From: Ramlibacter sp.
GTDB taxonomy: Bacteria > Pseudomonadota > Gammaproteobacteria > Burkholderiales > Burkholderiaceae_C
NCBI GenBank assembly: GCA_019635415.1
Contig: JAHBZN010000001.1
Location: forward strand, 868,001-932,000
Length of the DNA: 64,000 nt
Reading direction: 5' to 3'
Below, one piece after another: positions 16,409-25,328 of the stretch (position 1 is the stretch's first letter; each line of letters starts with the position of its first letter). Position numbers and translations under genes: made by a program. The notes under the pieces are model-generated. The model did not search any database and was not told the origin of the DNA. It saw only the letters and a list, made by a program, of their open reading frames with translations.

Positions 16409-17553
16409 CAGCGCGGCAGCGGGTGGGCGCCGATGGCCTGGCGGTACCACTCATGGAAGTGCTGCATGCCATCTTCCATGGGGCTCTGGTAGGGGCCGAT
16501 CTCGTTGTCGCCGCGGGCCATCAGGGCCTGCCGGCCGGCGTCCATGCGCTCGGCGATCTCATCGTCCTCGACGCAGGTCTCCATGTAGGCGGCCTGCTGT
16601 GACTCGATGAATTCGCGCTCGAAGGCGGCGATCTCTTCGGGGTAGTAGAACTCCACCATGTTCAGCGTCTTCTGGGGCCCGACGGGGTGCAGCGTCGACA
16701 CCGTGAGCACATGGGGGTACCACTCGACCATGATGTGCGGGTAGTAGGTCAGCCAGATGGCGCCGTACTTGGGCGTGCGGCCGCCGCGATACGCCATCAG
16801 GGCCTGCTGCCAGCGCTCGTACACGGGGCTGCCGGCCTTGCCGAGGCGGTTGGCCACGCCCACGGTCTGCACCGAGTAGTGCTGCTTGAACTCCCAGCGC
16901 AGGTCGTCACAGGTCACGAAGCTGCCCAGGCCCGGGTGGAAGGGGCCCACATGGTAGTCCTCGAGGTAGACCTCGATGAAGGTCTTCCAGTTGTAGTTGC
17001 ACTCGTGCAGTTCGATGCGGTCCAGCACCATGCCGCTGAAATCGAGGTCGGCGCGCGGGCCCATGCCGGCCAGGTCGGCCTGGATGTCGCGTCCGTTGTC
17101 CTCGAACAGCAGGCCGTTCCACTCGCGCAGGCCGTAGTTGCGCAGATTCAGGCAGGGGTCCTGCGCGAAATGCGGCGCGCCCAGCAGGGTGCCCGCGGGC
17201 GCCTGCTGTCCCGCGCTGTAAGTCCAGCGGTGCAGCGGGCAGACGATGTTGCCACCCGAACCCGCGCCCGCGTGGACGGAGCCACGGCCCTTGAGAATCA
17301 CCGCCTGGCGATGCCGGCAGACGTTGGACACGAGTTCCACTCCCTGCGGCGTGCGCAGCAGGGCCCGGCCTTCGCCTTCCTGCGGCAGGGCATGGAAGTC
17401 GCCCACCTGGGGGACGGAAAGCTGATGCCCCACATAGCGGGGCCCGTGCTGGAAGATCGTGTCCAGCTCGCGCCGGAACAGCGCCTCGTCAAAGTAGCTC
17501 GAAACTGGTAGTTGGCTTGCGGCCTGCTGCAGTTGAAGACTTAAATCAGACAT
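16408..17553 (-). CDS. Rieske non-heme iron oxygenase alpha subunit
   Basis: A 381-residue ring-hydroxylating-type oxygenase. The Rieske [2Fe-2S] ligands are Cys79, His81, Cys105 and His108 (NVCRHRQAV and NIVCPLHRWTY). The mononuclear iron site is recognisable as NWKTFIEVYLEDYHVGPFHP (His201, His206), in the NWK-x-x-x-E-x-Y-x-E-x-YH arrangement. No reductase, ferredoxin or beta subunit lies beside it, so electrons must come from a separately encoded partner. Substrate is unknown; relatives act on aromatics, quaternary amines and others. It is the first gene of the coupled minus-strand operon with LeuD-like, DMT and sulfurtransferase genes. Confidence 0.9.
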   Translation of the reverse strand: MSDLSLQLQQAASQLPVSSYFDEALFRRELDTIFQHGPRYVGHQLSVPQVGDFHALPQEGEGRALLRTPQGVELVSNVCRHRQAVILKGRGSVHAGAGSGGNIVCPLHRWTYSAGQQAPAGTLLGAPHFAQDPCLNLRNYGLREWNGLLFEDNGRDIQADLAGMGPRADLDFSGMVLDRIELHECNYNWKTFIEVYLEDYHVGPFHPGLGSFVTCDDLRWEFKQHYSVQTVGVANRLGKAGSPVYERWQQALMAYRGGRTPKYGAIWLTYYPHIMVEWYPHVLTVSTLHPVGPQKTLNMVEFYYPEEIAAFEREFIESQQAAYMETCVEDDEIAERMDAGRQALMARGDNEIGPYQSPMEDGMQHFHEWYRQAIGAHPLPR

Positions 17554-17807
17554 GGGAGACCTGACCTAGAGACTCCCCCTATGAAGGGGCAGGTTGCGCT
17601 TAATCCGGGGACTGGCGCGAGAAAAGAACGGGAGTCCGGCGTTGCCGGAAAAGGGGAAGGCGATTGTACCCCCCCTGTGTGTCATGCGGGACCGAGGTGT
17701 GAATGAATGGACCAATCGGGTGCATTCAGCGCCCTCCAGAGGGCCCTGGCCGCTCGGCGGGCGGATGCACCGCCTAAAATCAGGGCTTTGTCGTCACTGG
17801 TTCCTCC

Positions 17808-18050
17808 ATGCCCAAGGCCCCTGCCTCTTCCCCCGCCGTACCCGTCGCCGCCAGCTATGAGGCTGCGCTGGAGGAACTGGAGCAGCTGGTGGCGCGCATC
17901 GAGTCCGGCCAGATGCCGCTGGATCAGTTGCTCTCGGGCTACCAGCGCGGCGCCGAGCTGCTCAAGTTCTGTCGCGACCGGCTGGAAGCAGTGGAAGACC
18001 AGATCAAGGTACTTGACGAAGGGACCCTCAAACCGTGGACGCAAGAGTGA
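17808..18050 (+). CDS. xseB: Exodeoxyribonuclease VII small subunit
   Basis: An 80-residue helical protein of the XseB family ([52 protein letters not shown]). With XseA it forms exonuclease VII, which degrades single-stranded DNA from both ends. XseA is not in the window, which is usual. The gene is placed directly before ispA and dxs, as in many proteobacteria. Its 3' end overlaps the ispA start by 4 or 16 bp depending on the ispA start, implying coupled translation. Confidence 0.93.
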   Translation: MPKAPASSPAVPVAASYEAALEELEQLVARIESGQMPLDQLLSGYQRGAELLKFCRDRLEAVEDQIKVLDEGTLKPWTQE

Positions 18051-18943
18051 AGCCCGCTGTGTTCGACCTCACTGGCTGGAGTGCCGGCCGGCTGGCGCGC
18101 GTGGAGGAGGCGCTGTCGCGCTGGGTGGTGGCGGATGCGCCGGCCGGCCTGGGAGACGCCATGCGCTACGCGGTGCTCGACGGCGGCAAGCGCCTGCGTC
18201 CGCTGCTGGTGCTGGCGGCCTGCGAAGCCGTGGGCGGCAATGAGACGGCGGCGCTGCGCGCTGCCTGCGCCACCGAATTGATCCACGCCTATTCGCTGGT
18301 GCACGACGACATGCCCTGCATGGACAACGACGTGCTGCGCCGGGGCAAACCCACCGTGCATGTCCAGTTCGGCGAAGCCGCCGCGCTGCTGGCTGGCGAT
18401 GCGCTGCAGGCCCTGGCCTTCGAACTGCTGGTGCCTGACGATGGGACCGTCCCCACCGCCACGCAGGCGGCCCTGTGCCGGCTGCTCGCGCAGGCCGCGG
18501 GGCATTCAGGCATGGCGGGGGGACAGGCCATCGACCTGGCGAGCGTGGGGCAGGACCTGAGCGAAGACCAGTTGCGCGCCATGCACCGGCTCAAGACGGG
18601 GGCTTTGCTGCAGGGCAGTGTGATGATGGGGGCCGCCTGTGGCGAACCGGCTCCCGCGGCGGCCGTGGCCCTGCGGGACTATGGCGCGGCCCTGGGCCTG
18701 GCCTTTCAGGTGGTCGACGACATCCTGGATGTCACGGCCGACTCGGCCACGCTGGGCAAGACCGCTGGCAAGGATGCGGCGCAGGACAAGCCGACCTATG
18801 TTTCGCTGCTGGGACTGCAACGCTCGCAGGCGTACGCGCAGACCCTGTTCAGCCAGGCCACCGTGGCGCTCGATGCCAGCGGACTGGCGGACACGCGGGC
18901 GCTGCGCGCCCTGGCCGACATGGTGGTGAACAGGAACAATTGA
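18035..18943 (+). CDS. ispA: Geranyl/farnesyl diphosphate synthase
   Basis: A short-chain trans-prenyltransferase of 302 residues that condenses isopentenyl and dimethylallyl diphosphates to C10/C15 products. The first Asp-rich motif is [17 protein letters not shown] and the second is [13 protein letters not shown]. The chain-length determinant region before the first motif is of the usual bacterial IspA type. GTG 18035 gives the longest frame, but GTG 18047 would overlap the xseB stop by the common 4 bp (GTGA), and I cannot decide between them. It is followed by dxs after 4 bp, so the operon supplies precursor and first product of the isoprenoid pathway together. Confidence 0.95.
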   Translation: MDARVKPAVFDLTGWSAGRLARVEEALSRWVVADAPAGLGDAMRYAVLDGGKRLRPLLVLAACEAVGGNETAALRAACATELIHAYSLVHDDMPCMDNDVLRRGKPTVHVQFGEAAALLAGDALQALAFELLVPDDGTVPTATQAALCRLLAQAAGHSGMAGGQAIDLASVGQDLSEDQLRAMHRLKTGALLQGSVMMGAACGEPAPAAAVALRDYGAALGLAFQVVDDILDVTADSATLGKTAGKDAAQDKPTYVSLLGLQRSQAYAQTLFSQATVALDASGLADTRALRALADMVVNRNN

Positions 18944-18947
18944 CACG

Positions 18948-20834
18948 ATGGCTTCTCTTCTCGAATCGATCAACCAGCCTGCCGATCTGCGCCGGTTGCC
19001 GCGCACCCAGCTCAAGTTGCTGGCGGATGAGCTGCGCGCCTTCGTGCTGGACAGTGTCTCGCGCACCGGCGGGCATCTGAGTTCCAACCTCGGCACGGTC
19101 GAACTCACGGTGGCCTTGCACTACGTCTTCAACACGCCGCACGACCGGCTGGTCTGGGACGTGGGCCACCAGACCTATCCCCACAAGATCCTCACGGGCC
19201 GGCGTGCGCGCATGGGCAGCCTGCGCCAGCTCGGGGGCCTGTCCGGCTTTCCGCAGCGCGCCGAAAGCGAGTACGACACCTTTGGCACGGCGCATTCGTC
19301 CACCAGCATTTCCGCGGCGCTGGGCATGGCGCTGGCCGCCCGGCAAAAGGGCGAGGACCGCCATGCGGTGGCGATCATCGGTGATGGCGCCATGAGCGCC
19401 GGCATGGCCTTCGAGGCGCTGAACAACGCAGGCGTGGCCGACTGCAACCTGCTGGTGGTCCTCAACGACAACGACATGTCGATCAGCCCGCCCGTGGGCG
19501 CGCTGAACCGCTACCTGGCCCAGCTGATGAGCGGCCAGTTCTACGCGGCGGCCAAGAACGTGGGCAAGACCGTGCTCAAGCCGGTCCCGCCGCTGTTCGA
19601 GCTGGCCAAACGCTTCGAGCAGCAGGCCAAGGGCATGGTGGTGCCGGCCACCCTGTTCGAGAAGTTCGGTTTCAACTACATCGGGCCGATCGATGGCCAC
19701 GACCTTGAATCGCTGATTCCGACGCTGGAGAACATCAAGCAGCTCAGGGGCCCCCAGTTCCTCCATGTGGTCACCAAGAAGGGCCAGGGCTACAAGCTGG
19801 CCGAGGCCGATCCGGTGGCCTACCATGGCCCGGGCAAGTTCGACCCGGCCGTGGGGCTGCAAAAGCCCGCCACGCCTTCCAAGCCGACCTTCACGCAGGT
19901 GTTCGGCCAGTGGCTGTGCGACATGGCCGCGCAGGACAGCCGGCTCGTGGGCATCACGCCGGCCATGCGCGAGGGCTCGGGCTTGGTGGAGTTTGAAAAG
20001 CGCTTCCCCGACCGCTACCACGATGTGGGCATCGCCGAGCAGCATGCCGTGACCTTTGCCGCCGGACTCGCGTGCGAGGGGCTCAAGCCGGTCGTGGCGA
20101 TCTATTCCACCTTCCTGCAGCGCGCCTACGACCAGCTGATCCATGACGTCGCGCTGCAGAACCTGCCAGTTGTCTTCGCACTGGATCGCGCTGGCCTGGT
20201 CGGTGCCGATGGCGCGACCCATGCGGGCGCCTACGACATTCCCTACCTTCGCTGCATTCCCAATGTGAGCGTGGCCTGCCCGGCCGACGAGAACGAATGC
20301 CGCCAACTGCTGACCACGGCCTTCGAGCAGAACCACCCGGTGGCGGTGCGCTACCCGCGCGGTGCGGGCGCGGGCGTGGCCACCGAGCCGGGCCTGAAGG
20401 CCCTGCCTTTCGGGCGTGGCGAGGTTCGTCGCGAGGGGCAGGGCATTGCGATCCTGGCCTTCGGCACGCTGCTGTACCCGGCGCTGGAGGCAGCGGCCCG
20501 GCTCAATGCGACGGTGGTCAACATGCGCTGGGCCAAGCCGCTCGACACCGCGCTGCTGCTCCAGGTGGCTGCTGGCCATGAGGCGCTGGTGACCGTGGAG
20601 GAGGGGGCGATCATGGGCGGCGCGGGCAGTGCGGTCAGCGAAGCCCTGCAGGCGGCCGGCGTGACCAAGCCGTTGCTGCACTTGGGCCTGCGCGACGAGT
20701 TCATCGAACACGGTGATCCGGCCAAGCTGCTGGCCCTGCAAGGCCTGGACGCCGTCGGCATCGAGGCGTCGATCCGCCAGCGCTTCGAGGCCTTGACCGA
20801 ACACGCACGGCCGTCGCTCAAGGTCGTCAACTGA
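18948..20834 (+). CDS. dxs: 1-deoxy-D-xylulose-5-phosphate synthase
   Basis: A 628-residue thiamine-diphosphate enzyme making DXP from pyruvate and glyceraldehyde 3-phosphate, the first step of the MEP pathway. The TPP/Mg motif is [20 protein letters not shown] through [11 protein letters not shown]. The conserved start region has [20 protein letters not shown], and the pyrimidine-binding domain has [17 protein letters not shown] with its catalytic Glu. The C-terminal transketolase domain is complete. Length is normal. It is last of the xseB-ispA-dxs operon. A long palindrome with an 18-nt loop lies 49 bp past the stop. Confidence 0.97.
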   Translation: MASLLESINQPADLRRLPRTQLKLLADELRAFVLDSVSRTGGHLSSNLGTVELTVALHYVFNTPHDRLVWDVGHQTYPHKILTGRRARMGSLRQLGGLSGFPQRAESEYDTFGTAHSSTSISAALGMALAARQKGEDRHAVAIIGDGAMSAGMAFEALNNAGVADCNLLVVLNDNDMSISPPVGALNRYLAQLMSGQFYAAAKNVGKTVLKPVPPLFELAKRFEQQAKGMVVPATLFEKFGFNYIGPIDGHDLESLIPTLENIKQLRGPQFLHVVTKKGQGYKLAEADPVAYHGPGKFDPAVGLQKPATPSKPTFTQVFGQWLCDMAAQDSRLVGITPAMREGSGLVEFEKRFPDRYHDVGIAEQHAVTFAAGLACEGLKPVVAIYSTFLQRAYDQLIHDVALQNLPVVFALDRAGLVGADGATHAGAYDIPYLRCIPNVSVACPADENECRQLLTTAFEQNHPVAVRYPRGAGAGVATEPGLKALPFGRGEVRREGQGIAILAFGTLLYPALEAAARLNATVVNMRWAKPLDTALLLQVAAGHEALVTVEEGAIMGGAGSAVSEALQAAGVTKPLLHLGLRDEFIEHGDPAKLLALQGLDAVGIEASIRQRFEALTEHARPSLKVVN

Positions 20835-20883
20835 AGCTCGCCTGCGCGAGGCTGTCCCTTTGCTGACACCTGGCTGAATACCA

Positions 20884-20925
20884 AAGGTTTCGGGGTATTT
20901 CTCAAGGGAAAACCCCCGAAACCTT
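20884..20925 (+). promoter_or_regulatory. Long perfect palindrome between dxs and dctP
   Basis: AAGGTTTCGGGG (20884-20895) and CCCCGAAACCTT (20914-20925) form a perfect 12-bp stem around an 18-nt loop. No U-tract follows. It could end the dxs transcript in a factor-dependent way or act in dctP leader regulation. Confidence 0.55.
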
Positions 20926-20976
20926 AAGTGTTCGCGTTCCTAGAATGGCTGCTGGTTTGACAACACTTAAGTTGTC
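20923..20976 (+). promoter_or_regulatory. Inverted-repeat operator candidates upstream of the first dctP
   Basis: CTTAAGTGTT (20923-20932) is repeated in inverted form as AACACTTAAG (20962-20971). The second copy sits inside GACAA-N8-TTGTC (20959-20976), next to a TTGACA box. A TAGAAT hexamer at 20941-20946 may be a -10 element. A regulator binding pair of sites is inferred. Confidence 0.4.
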
Positions 20977-21026
20977 TCCAATCAGCTTCACTCAAGCCAT
21001 TTTCTGACCCACTAGAGGAGAAACAC

Positions 21027-22106
21027 ATGGATCGTCGTTCCCTAATCAAAAACGCCGGCATTGCCGGCGTGCTGGCAGCCGGTGTCGCGCCCGCTGTTCA
21101 CGCGCAGGCCGCCATTCGCTGGCGCCTGGCCTCGAGCTTCCCGAAGGCGCTGGACACCATCTTTGGTGCCGCCGAAACCTTTGCGGCCAAGGTCAAGGCC
21201 ATGTCGGGCGGCAAGTTCGAGATCTCGGTGCACCAGGGCGGCGAACTGATGCCTGCCTTCGGCGTGGTCGACGGCGTGCAGAACGGCACCGTGGAAATGG
21301 CGCACACCGCGCCTTACTACTTCTTCGGCAAGGATGAAACCTTTGCCCTGGGTTGTGCCATTCCCTTCGGCCTGAACAGCCGCCAGATGACTGCCTGGAT
21401 GTACGAAGGCAACGGCCTGAAGCTGATGCGCGAGTTCTATTCCAAGTACAACATCGTGAACTTCCCTGGCGGCAACACGGGTGCCCAGATGGGCGGCTGG
21501 TTCCGCAAGGAAATCAAGTCGGTGGCCGACATCAAGGGCCTGAAGTTCCGTATCGGGGGCTTCGGCGGCAAGGTGCTGTCTCCCCTGGGCGCCGTGCCCC
21601 AGAGCATCCCTGGCGGCGAAATCTATCAGGCCCTCGAAAAGGGCACGATCGATGCCGCCGAGTGGGTGGGCCCTTATGACGACCAGAAGCTCGGCTTCAA
21701 CAAGGTGGCTCCGTTCTACTACTACCCCGGCTGGTGGGAAGGTGGCCCGCAGCTCGACTTCTTCGTCAACAACAAGGCGCTGGCCGGCCTGTCGGCTGAG
21801 AACCAGGCCATCGTTGAGGCGGCCGCGGCATACGCCCACACCGAAATGCAAGCCAAGTACGATGCCAAGAACCCCGCCGCGCTCAAGCAGCTCGTGGGCT
21901 CGGGCACCAAGCTGCGCCCCTTCCCCAACGACGTGATGGCCGCCGCCTTCAAGTCCGCCATGAGCATTTACGAAGAGCTCAACAGCAAGAACGAGAGCTG
22001 GAAGAAGATCTACGCCGACTACTCCAAGTTCCGTGCCGACCAGAACCTGTGGTTCCGCTTCACCGAAGCCACGTTCGACCGCTTCATGCAGTCGCAAAAG
22101 CTGTAA
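21027..22106 (+). CDS. dctP: TRAP transporter substrate-binding protein, TakP type (copy 1)
   Basis: A 359-residue periplasmic receptor for a tripartite ATP-independent transporter. The N-terminus is a twin-arginine-type signal (MDRRSLIKNAGIAGVLAAGV, cleaved after VHA). The mature protein follows the DctP/TakP pattern (FPKALDTIFGAAETFAAKVK; GGELMPAFGVVDGVQNGTVE; FRIGGFGGKV; YYYPGWWEGGPQ). TakP-type receptors bind 2-oxo acids. A near-identical copy follows, and the only DctQM pair in the area is convergent downstream. A good RBS (AGAGGAGAAAC) precedes the ATG, and an intrinsic terminator follows. It is probably highly expressed, given its own promoter region and codon use. Confidence 0.92.
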   Translation: MDRRSLIKNAGIAGVLAAGVAPAVHAQAAIRWRLASSFPKALDTIFGAAETFAAKVKAMSGGKFEISVHQGGELMPAFGVVDGVQNGTVEMAHTAPYYFFGKDETFALGCAIPFGLNSRQMTAWMYEGNGLKLMREFYSKYNIVNFPGGNTGAQMGGWFRKEIKSVADIKGLKFRIGGFGGKVLSPLGAVPQSIPGGEIYQALEKGTIDAAEWVGPYDDQKLGFNKVAPFYYYPGWWEGGPQLDFFVNNKALAGLSAENQAIVEAAAAYAHTEMQAKYDAKNPAALKQLVGSGTKLRPFPNDVMAAAFKSAMSIYEELNSKNESWKKIYADYSKFRADQNLWFRFTEATFDRFMQSQKL

Positions 22107-22126
22107 GTCCCTTCCGGGATCTCGGC

Positions 22127-22152
22127 AACCGCGCTTCGGCGCGGTTTTTTTT
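22127..22152 (+). terminator. Rho-independent terminator after dctP copy 1
   Basis: AACCGCGC, loop TTCG, GCGCGGTT, followed by a run of T residues to 22152. The same hairpin sequence recurs after copy 2. Confidence 0.9.
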
Positions 22153-22304
22153 GCCCGAGTGAACCAAGGCGTTAGCACTTGGTGATGAAGCCCGAACTTC
22201 TTAGGATCAAATCCCTAGGCGCGCTGCAAGCCTGCTGACAGCCGCTGCGCGCGGGCGGCCCCGATGATCCACGGGTTTCATCACACCCAAAGGAGAAATC
22301 GTTC

Positions 22305-23384
22305 ATGGATCGCCGTTCACTCATCAAAAACGCCGGCCTCGCCGGCGTGCTGGCCGCGGGCGTTGCGCCTGCCGTCCACGCGCAGGCCGCCGTCCGCTGG
22401 CGCATTGCTTCCAGCTTCCCCAAGTCGCTGGACACGATCTATGGCGCCGCTGAGGTGTTCGCCAGCAAGGTCAAGGCCATGTCGGGCGGCAAGTTCGAGG
22501 TCACCGTGCATTCGGCTGGCGAACTGATGCCGGCCTTTGGCGTGGTGGACGGCGTGCAGAACGGCACGGTCGAGGCCTGCCACACCGTGCCGTACTACTT
22601 CTTTGGCAAGGACGAAACCTTCGCCATCGGCGGTGCCATTCCCTTCGGCCTGAACAGCCGCCAGATGAGCGCCTGGACCTATGAAGGCAATGGCCTGAAG
22701 CTGATGCGCGAGTTCTACGCCAAGTACAACATGATCAGCTTCCCCTGCGGCAACACGGGCGCCCAGATGGGCGGCTGGTTCCGCAAGGAAATCAAGTCGG
22801 TGGCCGACATCAAGGGCCTGAAGTTCCGCATTGGCGGCTTTGCCGGCAAGGTGCTCGAGCGCATGGGCGGCGTGCCGCAGAACATTCCGGGCGGCGAGAT
22901 CTACCAATCGCTGGAAAAGGGCACGATCGACGCCGCCGAATGGGTGGGTCCGTACGATGACCAGAAGCTGGGCTTCAACAAGGTGGCCCCGTACTACTAC
23001 TACCCGGGCTGGTGGGAAGGCGGTCCGCAGATCGACCTGTTTGTCAACCAGAAGGCCTATGACGCGCTGTCCCCCGAGAACAAGGCGATCGTCGAGTCGG
23101 CTGCGGCCTACGCGCACGTCGACATGCAGGCCAAGTACGACGTGAAGAACCCGACGGCGCTCAAGCAGCTCGTGGGAGCCGGCGCCAAGCTGCGTCCTTT
23201 CCCCAACGAGGTGCTGGCCGCTTCCTACAAGGCTTCGATGGCGCTGTACGACGAACTGTCGGCCAAGAACGAGAACTGGAAGAAGGTGTACTCCGACTAC
23301 GCCAAGTTCCGCGCCGACCAGAACCTGTGGTTCCGCTTCACCGAGGCCACGTTCGACCGCTTCATGCAGTCGCAGAAGCTGTAA
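22305..23384 (+). CDS. dctP: TRAP transporter substrate-binding protein, TakP type (copy 2)
   Basis: A 359-residue paralogue of the preceding gene, identical in length and at well over three quarters of residues, with the same Tat-type signal (MDRRSLIKNAGLAGVLAAGV). Differences cluster around the ligand cleft region: TVEACHTVPYYFF for TVEMAHTAPYYFF, AIGGAIPFG for ALGCAIPFG, and NMISFPCGN for NIVNFPGGN. The two receptors therefore may bind related but different organic acids and feed the same DctQM permease encoded convergently. The leader differs from that of copy 1, but the downstream terminator is almost the same, which fits a tandem duplication followed by divergence of regulation and specificity. 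Confidence 0.92.
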   Translation: MDRRSLIKNAGLAGVLAAGVAPAVHAQAAVRWRIASSFPKSLDTIYGAAEVFASKVKAMSGGKFEVTVHSAGELMPAFGVVDGVQNGTVEACHTVPYYFFGKDETFAIGGAIPFGLNSRQMSAWTYEGNGLKLMREFYAKYNMISFPCGNTGAQMGGWFRKEIKSVADIKGLKFRIGGFAGKVLERMGGVPQNIPGGEIYQSLEKGTIDAAEWVGPYDDQKLGFNKVAPYYYYPGWWEGGPQIDLFVNQKAYDALSPENKAIVESAAAYAHVDMQAKYDVKNPTALKQLVGAGAKLRPFPNEVLAASYKASMALYDELSAKNENWKKVYSDYAKFRADQNLWFRFTEATFDRFMQSQKL

Positions 23385-23413
23385 GCCTCAGACCGGCAAC
23401 TCCTCCTCCAGTG

Positions 23414-23444
23414 AACCGCGCCTCGGCGCGGTTTTTTTTTTTTT
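23414..23444 (+). terminator. Rho-independent terminator after dctP copy 2
   Basis: AACCGCGC, loop CTCG, GCGCGGTT, then 13 T residues. It is nearly the same hairpin as at 22127. Confidence 0.9.
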
Positions 23445-23450
23445 GTGGCC

Positions 23451-23480
23451 AAGAAAAAGGGCCGCGGAGTGCGCGGCCCT
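23451..23480 (-). terminator. Rho-independent terminator after dctM (minus strand)
   Basis: Read on the minus strand: AGGGCCGCG, 5-nt loop, CGCGGCCCT, then TTTTCTT. It ends the dctQM transcript just beyond the opposing dctP terminator. Confidence 0.85.
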
Positions 23481-23520
23481 GCAGGCGTGCGACGCGGGGC
23501 CATCCCGGCCCCTTTGTCGG

Positions 23521-25311
23521 TCACTTCTTGAACAGGTCGTCCAGTTCCTTCTGCTGCTGCTCGGGCGACTTGTTGGCATCGCCATCGGCGGCCGCGGGCG
23601 GCGTGTCGAGCTTGAACAGCTCCTTCATGTTGGGCGGGGGAAGTCCGCCGCCGGGCATGGCGTCAGGCGACATCTGCTGCAGCTCCATCGTGGCCTTCTT
23701 CATGTCGACCTTCTCGACCTTGTCGAGTCCGCCGGTCACCAGGCCAGGGAAGGCGATGATCATGCCCACCATGATGATCTGGATGAACACGAAGGGCACG
23801 GCTCCCCAGTAGATCTGCATGGTGGTCACGGGCTGGATGTTCTTGCCGGTGATGCGGTCGGTGTAGGGCTCGCTGGGGGCCACGCTGCGCAGGTAGAACA
23901 GCGCGAAGCCGAAGGGCGGGTGCATGAACGAGGTCTGCATGTTCACGGCCAACAGCACGCCGAACCAGATCAGGTCAATGCCCAGCTTGTCGGCCACCGG
24001 CGCCAGCAGGGGCACCACGATGAACGAGAGCTCGAAGAAGTCGAGGAAGAACGCGAGGAAGAAGATCAGCGCATTCACCACGATCAAGAAGCCCAGTTGG
24101 CCGCCAGGCAGGCCGGTCAGCAGGTGTTCCACCCAGCGCGGGCCATCGACGCCCTGGAAGGTCAGGCTGAACACCGTGGAGCCGATCAGGATGAAGACCA
24201 CGAAGCACGACAGCTTGGTGGTGGTGTTCAGCGCCTGCTTGAGCAGCGTGAAGCTCAGGCGCCGGCGGGCGACGGCCATGGCAAACGCGCCCAGCGCACC
24301 CATGGCGCCGCCTTCGGTGGGGGTTGCGACACCCAGGAAGATGGTGCCCAGCACCAGGAAGATCAGCAGCAGCGGCGGGATCAGCACGAAGGTCACGCGC
24401 TCGGCCATGCGAGACAGCAGGCCCAGGCGGGTCACCTTGTTGATCACGGCAATCACGAACGCCAGCAGCACGCCGGCTGCCATGGACACCACGATGGTTT
24501 CGTCGGTGGCCACGGTCTCGATGGTCTTGCCCTCGAGCCACGACAGCACCTGGGCGTAGTGGCGCCCGAGCATGACGGCCGCCGTGGTCGAGATGATGGT
24601 GAGGATCAGCAGCGAGGGCAAGCCCGCCGAGCCGTTGTCCTCGCGGATGGTGCGGGCCTCGGGCGGCAGGGCCGGTGCCCAGTGGGGCTTGAACAGGGCG
24701 ATCAGCATCACGTAGCCGACATAGATGCCGGTCAGCACGAAGCCGGGAATGAAGGCGCCCTTGTACATGTCGCCCACGCTGCGGCCCAGCTGGTCGGCCA
24801 GGATGATCAGCACCAGCGAAGGCGGGATGATCTGGGCCAGCGTGCCCGAGGCGGCGATCGCGCCCGAAGCCAGCCGACGGTCATAGCCGTAGCGCAGCAT
24901 GATGGGCAGCGAGATCAGGCCCATCGAGATCACCGAGGCGGCAACCACCCCCGTGGTGGCGGCCAGCAGCGCGCCCACCAGGATCACGGCCAGCGCCAGG
25001 CCGCCGCGAATGGGGCCGAACAGCTGGCCGATGGTTTCGAGCAGGTCCTCGGCCATGCCGCTTCGCTCGAGAATCAGGCCCATCAGTGTGAAGAACGGGA
25101 TCGCCAGCAAGGTGTCGTTCTGCATGATGCCGACGATGCGCAGCGGCAGCGCCTGCAGCAGCGCTTCGGGCAGCACGCCCAGCTCCACGCCGATGAAGCC
25201 GAAGAACAGGCCGCAGGCACCCAGGCTGAATGCCACCGGAAAGCCCAGTAGCAGGAAGAAGATCAGGCCGACAAACATGATCGGCGCCAGATTGGAGGTG
25301 ATGAATTCCAT
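23521..25311 (-). CDS. dctM: TRAP transporter large permease, DctM, with C-terminal extension
   Basis: A 596-residue inner-membrane permease with about 13 hydrophobic helices that moves the receptor's cargo with sodium. Conserved features include LLGFPVAFSLGACGLFFGFI near the start, AIPFFTLMGLILERSGMAED and ATPTEGGAMGALGAFAMAV. It is longer than typical DctM (about 430 residues). The extra length includes a hydrophobic insertion around residues 250-320 and a hydrophilic tail of about 60 residues (MELQQMSPDAMPGGGLPPPN onward) rich in Pro, Gln and Lys. This long form usually pairs with TakP-type receptors. It overlaps no neighbour and follows dctQ by 17 bp. Confidence 0.92.
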   Translation of the reverse strand: MEFITSNLAPIMFVGLIFFLLLGFPVAFSLGACGLFFGFIGVELGVLPEALLQALPLRIVGIMQNDTLLAIPFFTLMGLILERSGMAEDLLETIGQLFGPIRGGLALAVILVGALLAATTGVVAASVISMGLISLPIMLRYGYDRRLASGAIAASGTLAQIIPPSLVLIILADQLGRSVGDMYKGAFIPGFVLTGIYVGYVMLIALFKPHWAPALPPEARTIREDNGSAGLPSLLILTIISTTAAVMLGRHYAQVLSWLEGKTIETVATDETIVVSMAAGVLLAFVIAVINKVTRLGLLSRMAERVTFVLIPPLLLIFLVLGTIFLGVATPTEGGAMGALGAFAMAVARRRLSFTLLKQALNTTTKLSCFVVFILIGSTVFSLTFQGVDGPRWVEHLLTGLPGGQLGFLIVVNALIFFLAFFLDFFELSFIVVPLLAPVADKLGIDLIWFGVLLAVNMQTSFMHPPFGFALFYLRSVAPSEPYTDRITGKNIQPVTTMQIYWGAVPFVFIQIIMVGMIIAFPGLVTGGLDKVEKVDMKKATMELQQMSPDAMPGGGLPPPNMKELFKLDTPPAAADGDANKSPEQQQKELDDLFKK

Positions 25312-25328
25312 GATGGTGGTTCCTTGGC

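Noticed and set aside
18849..20804. 651-codon open frame antisense to dxs
   Set aside because: Shadow of dxs; the sequence is rich in Arg/His/Ala and matches nothing.
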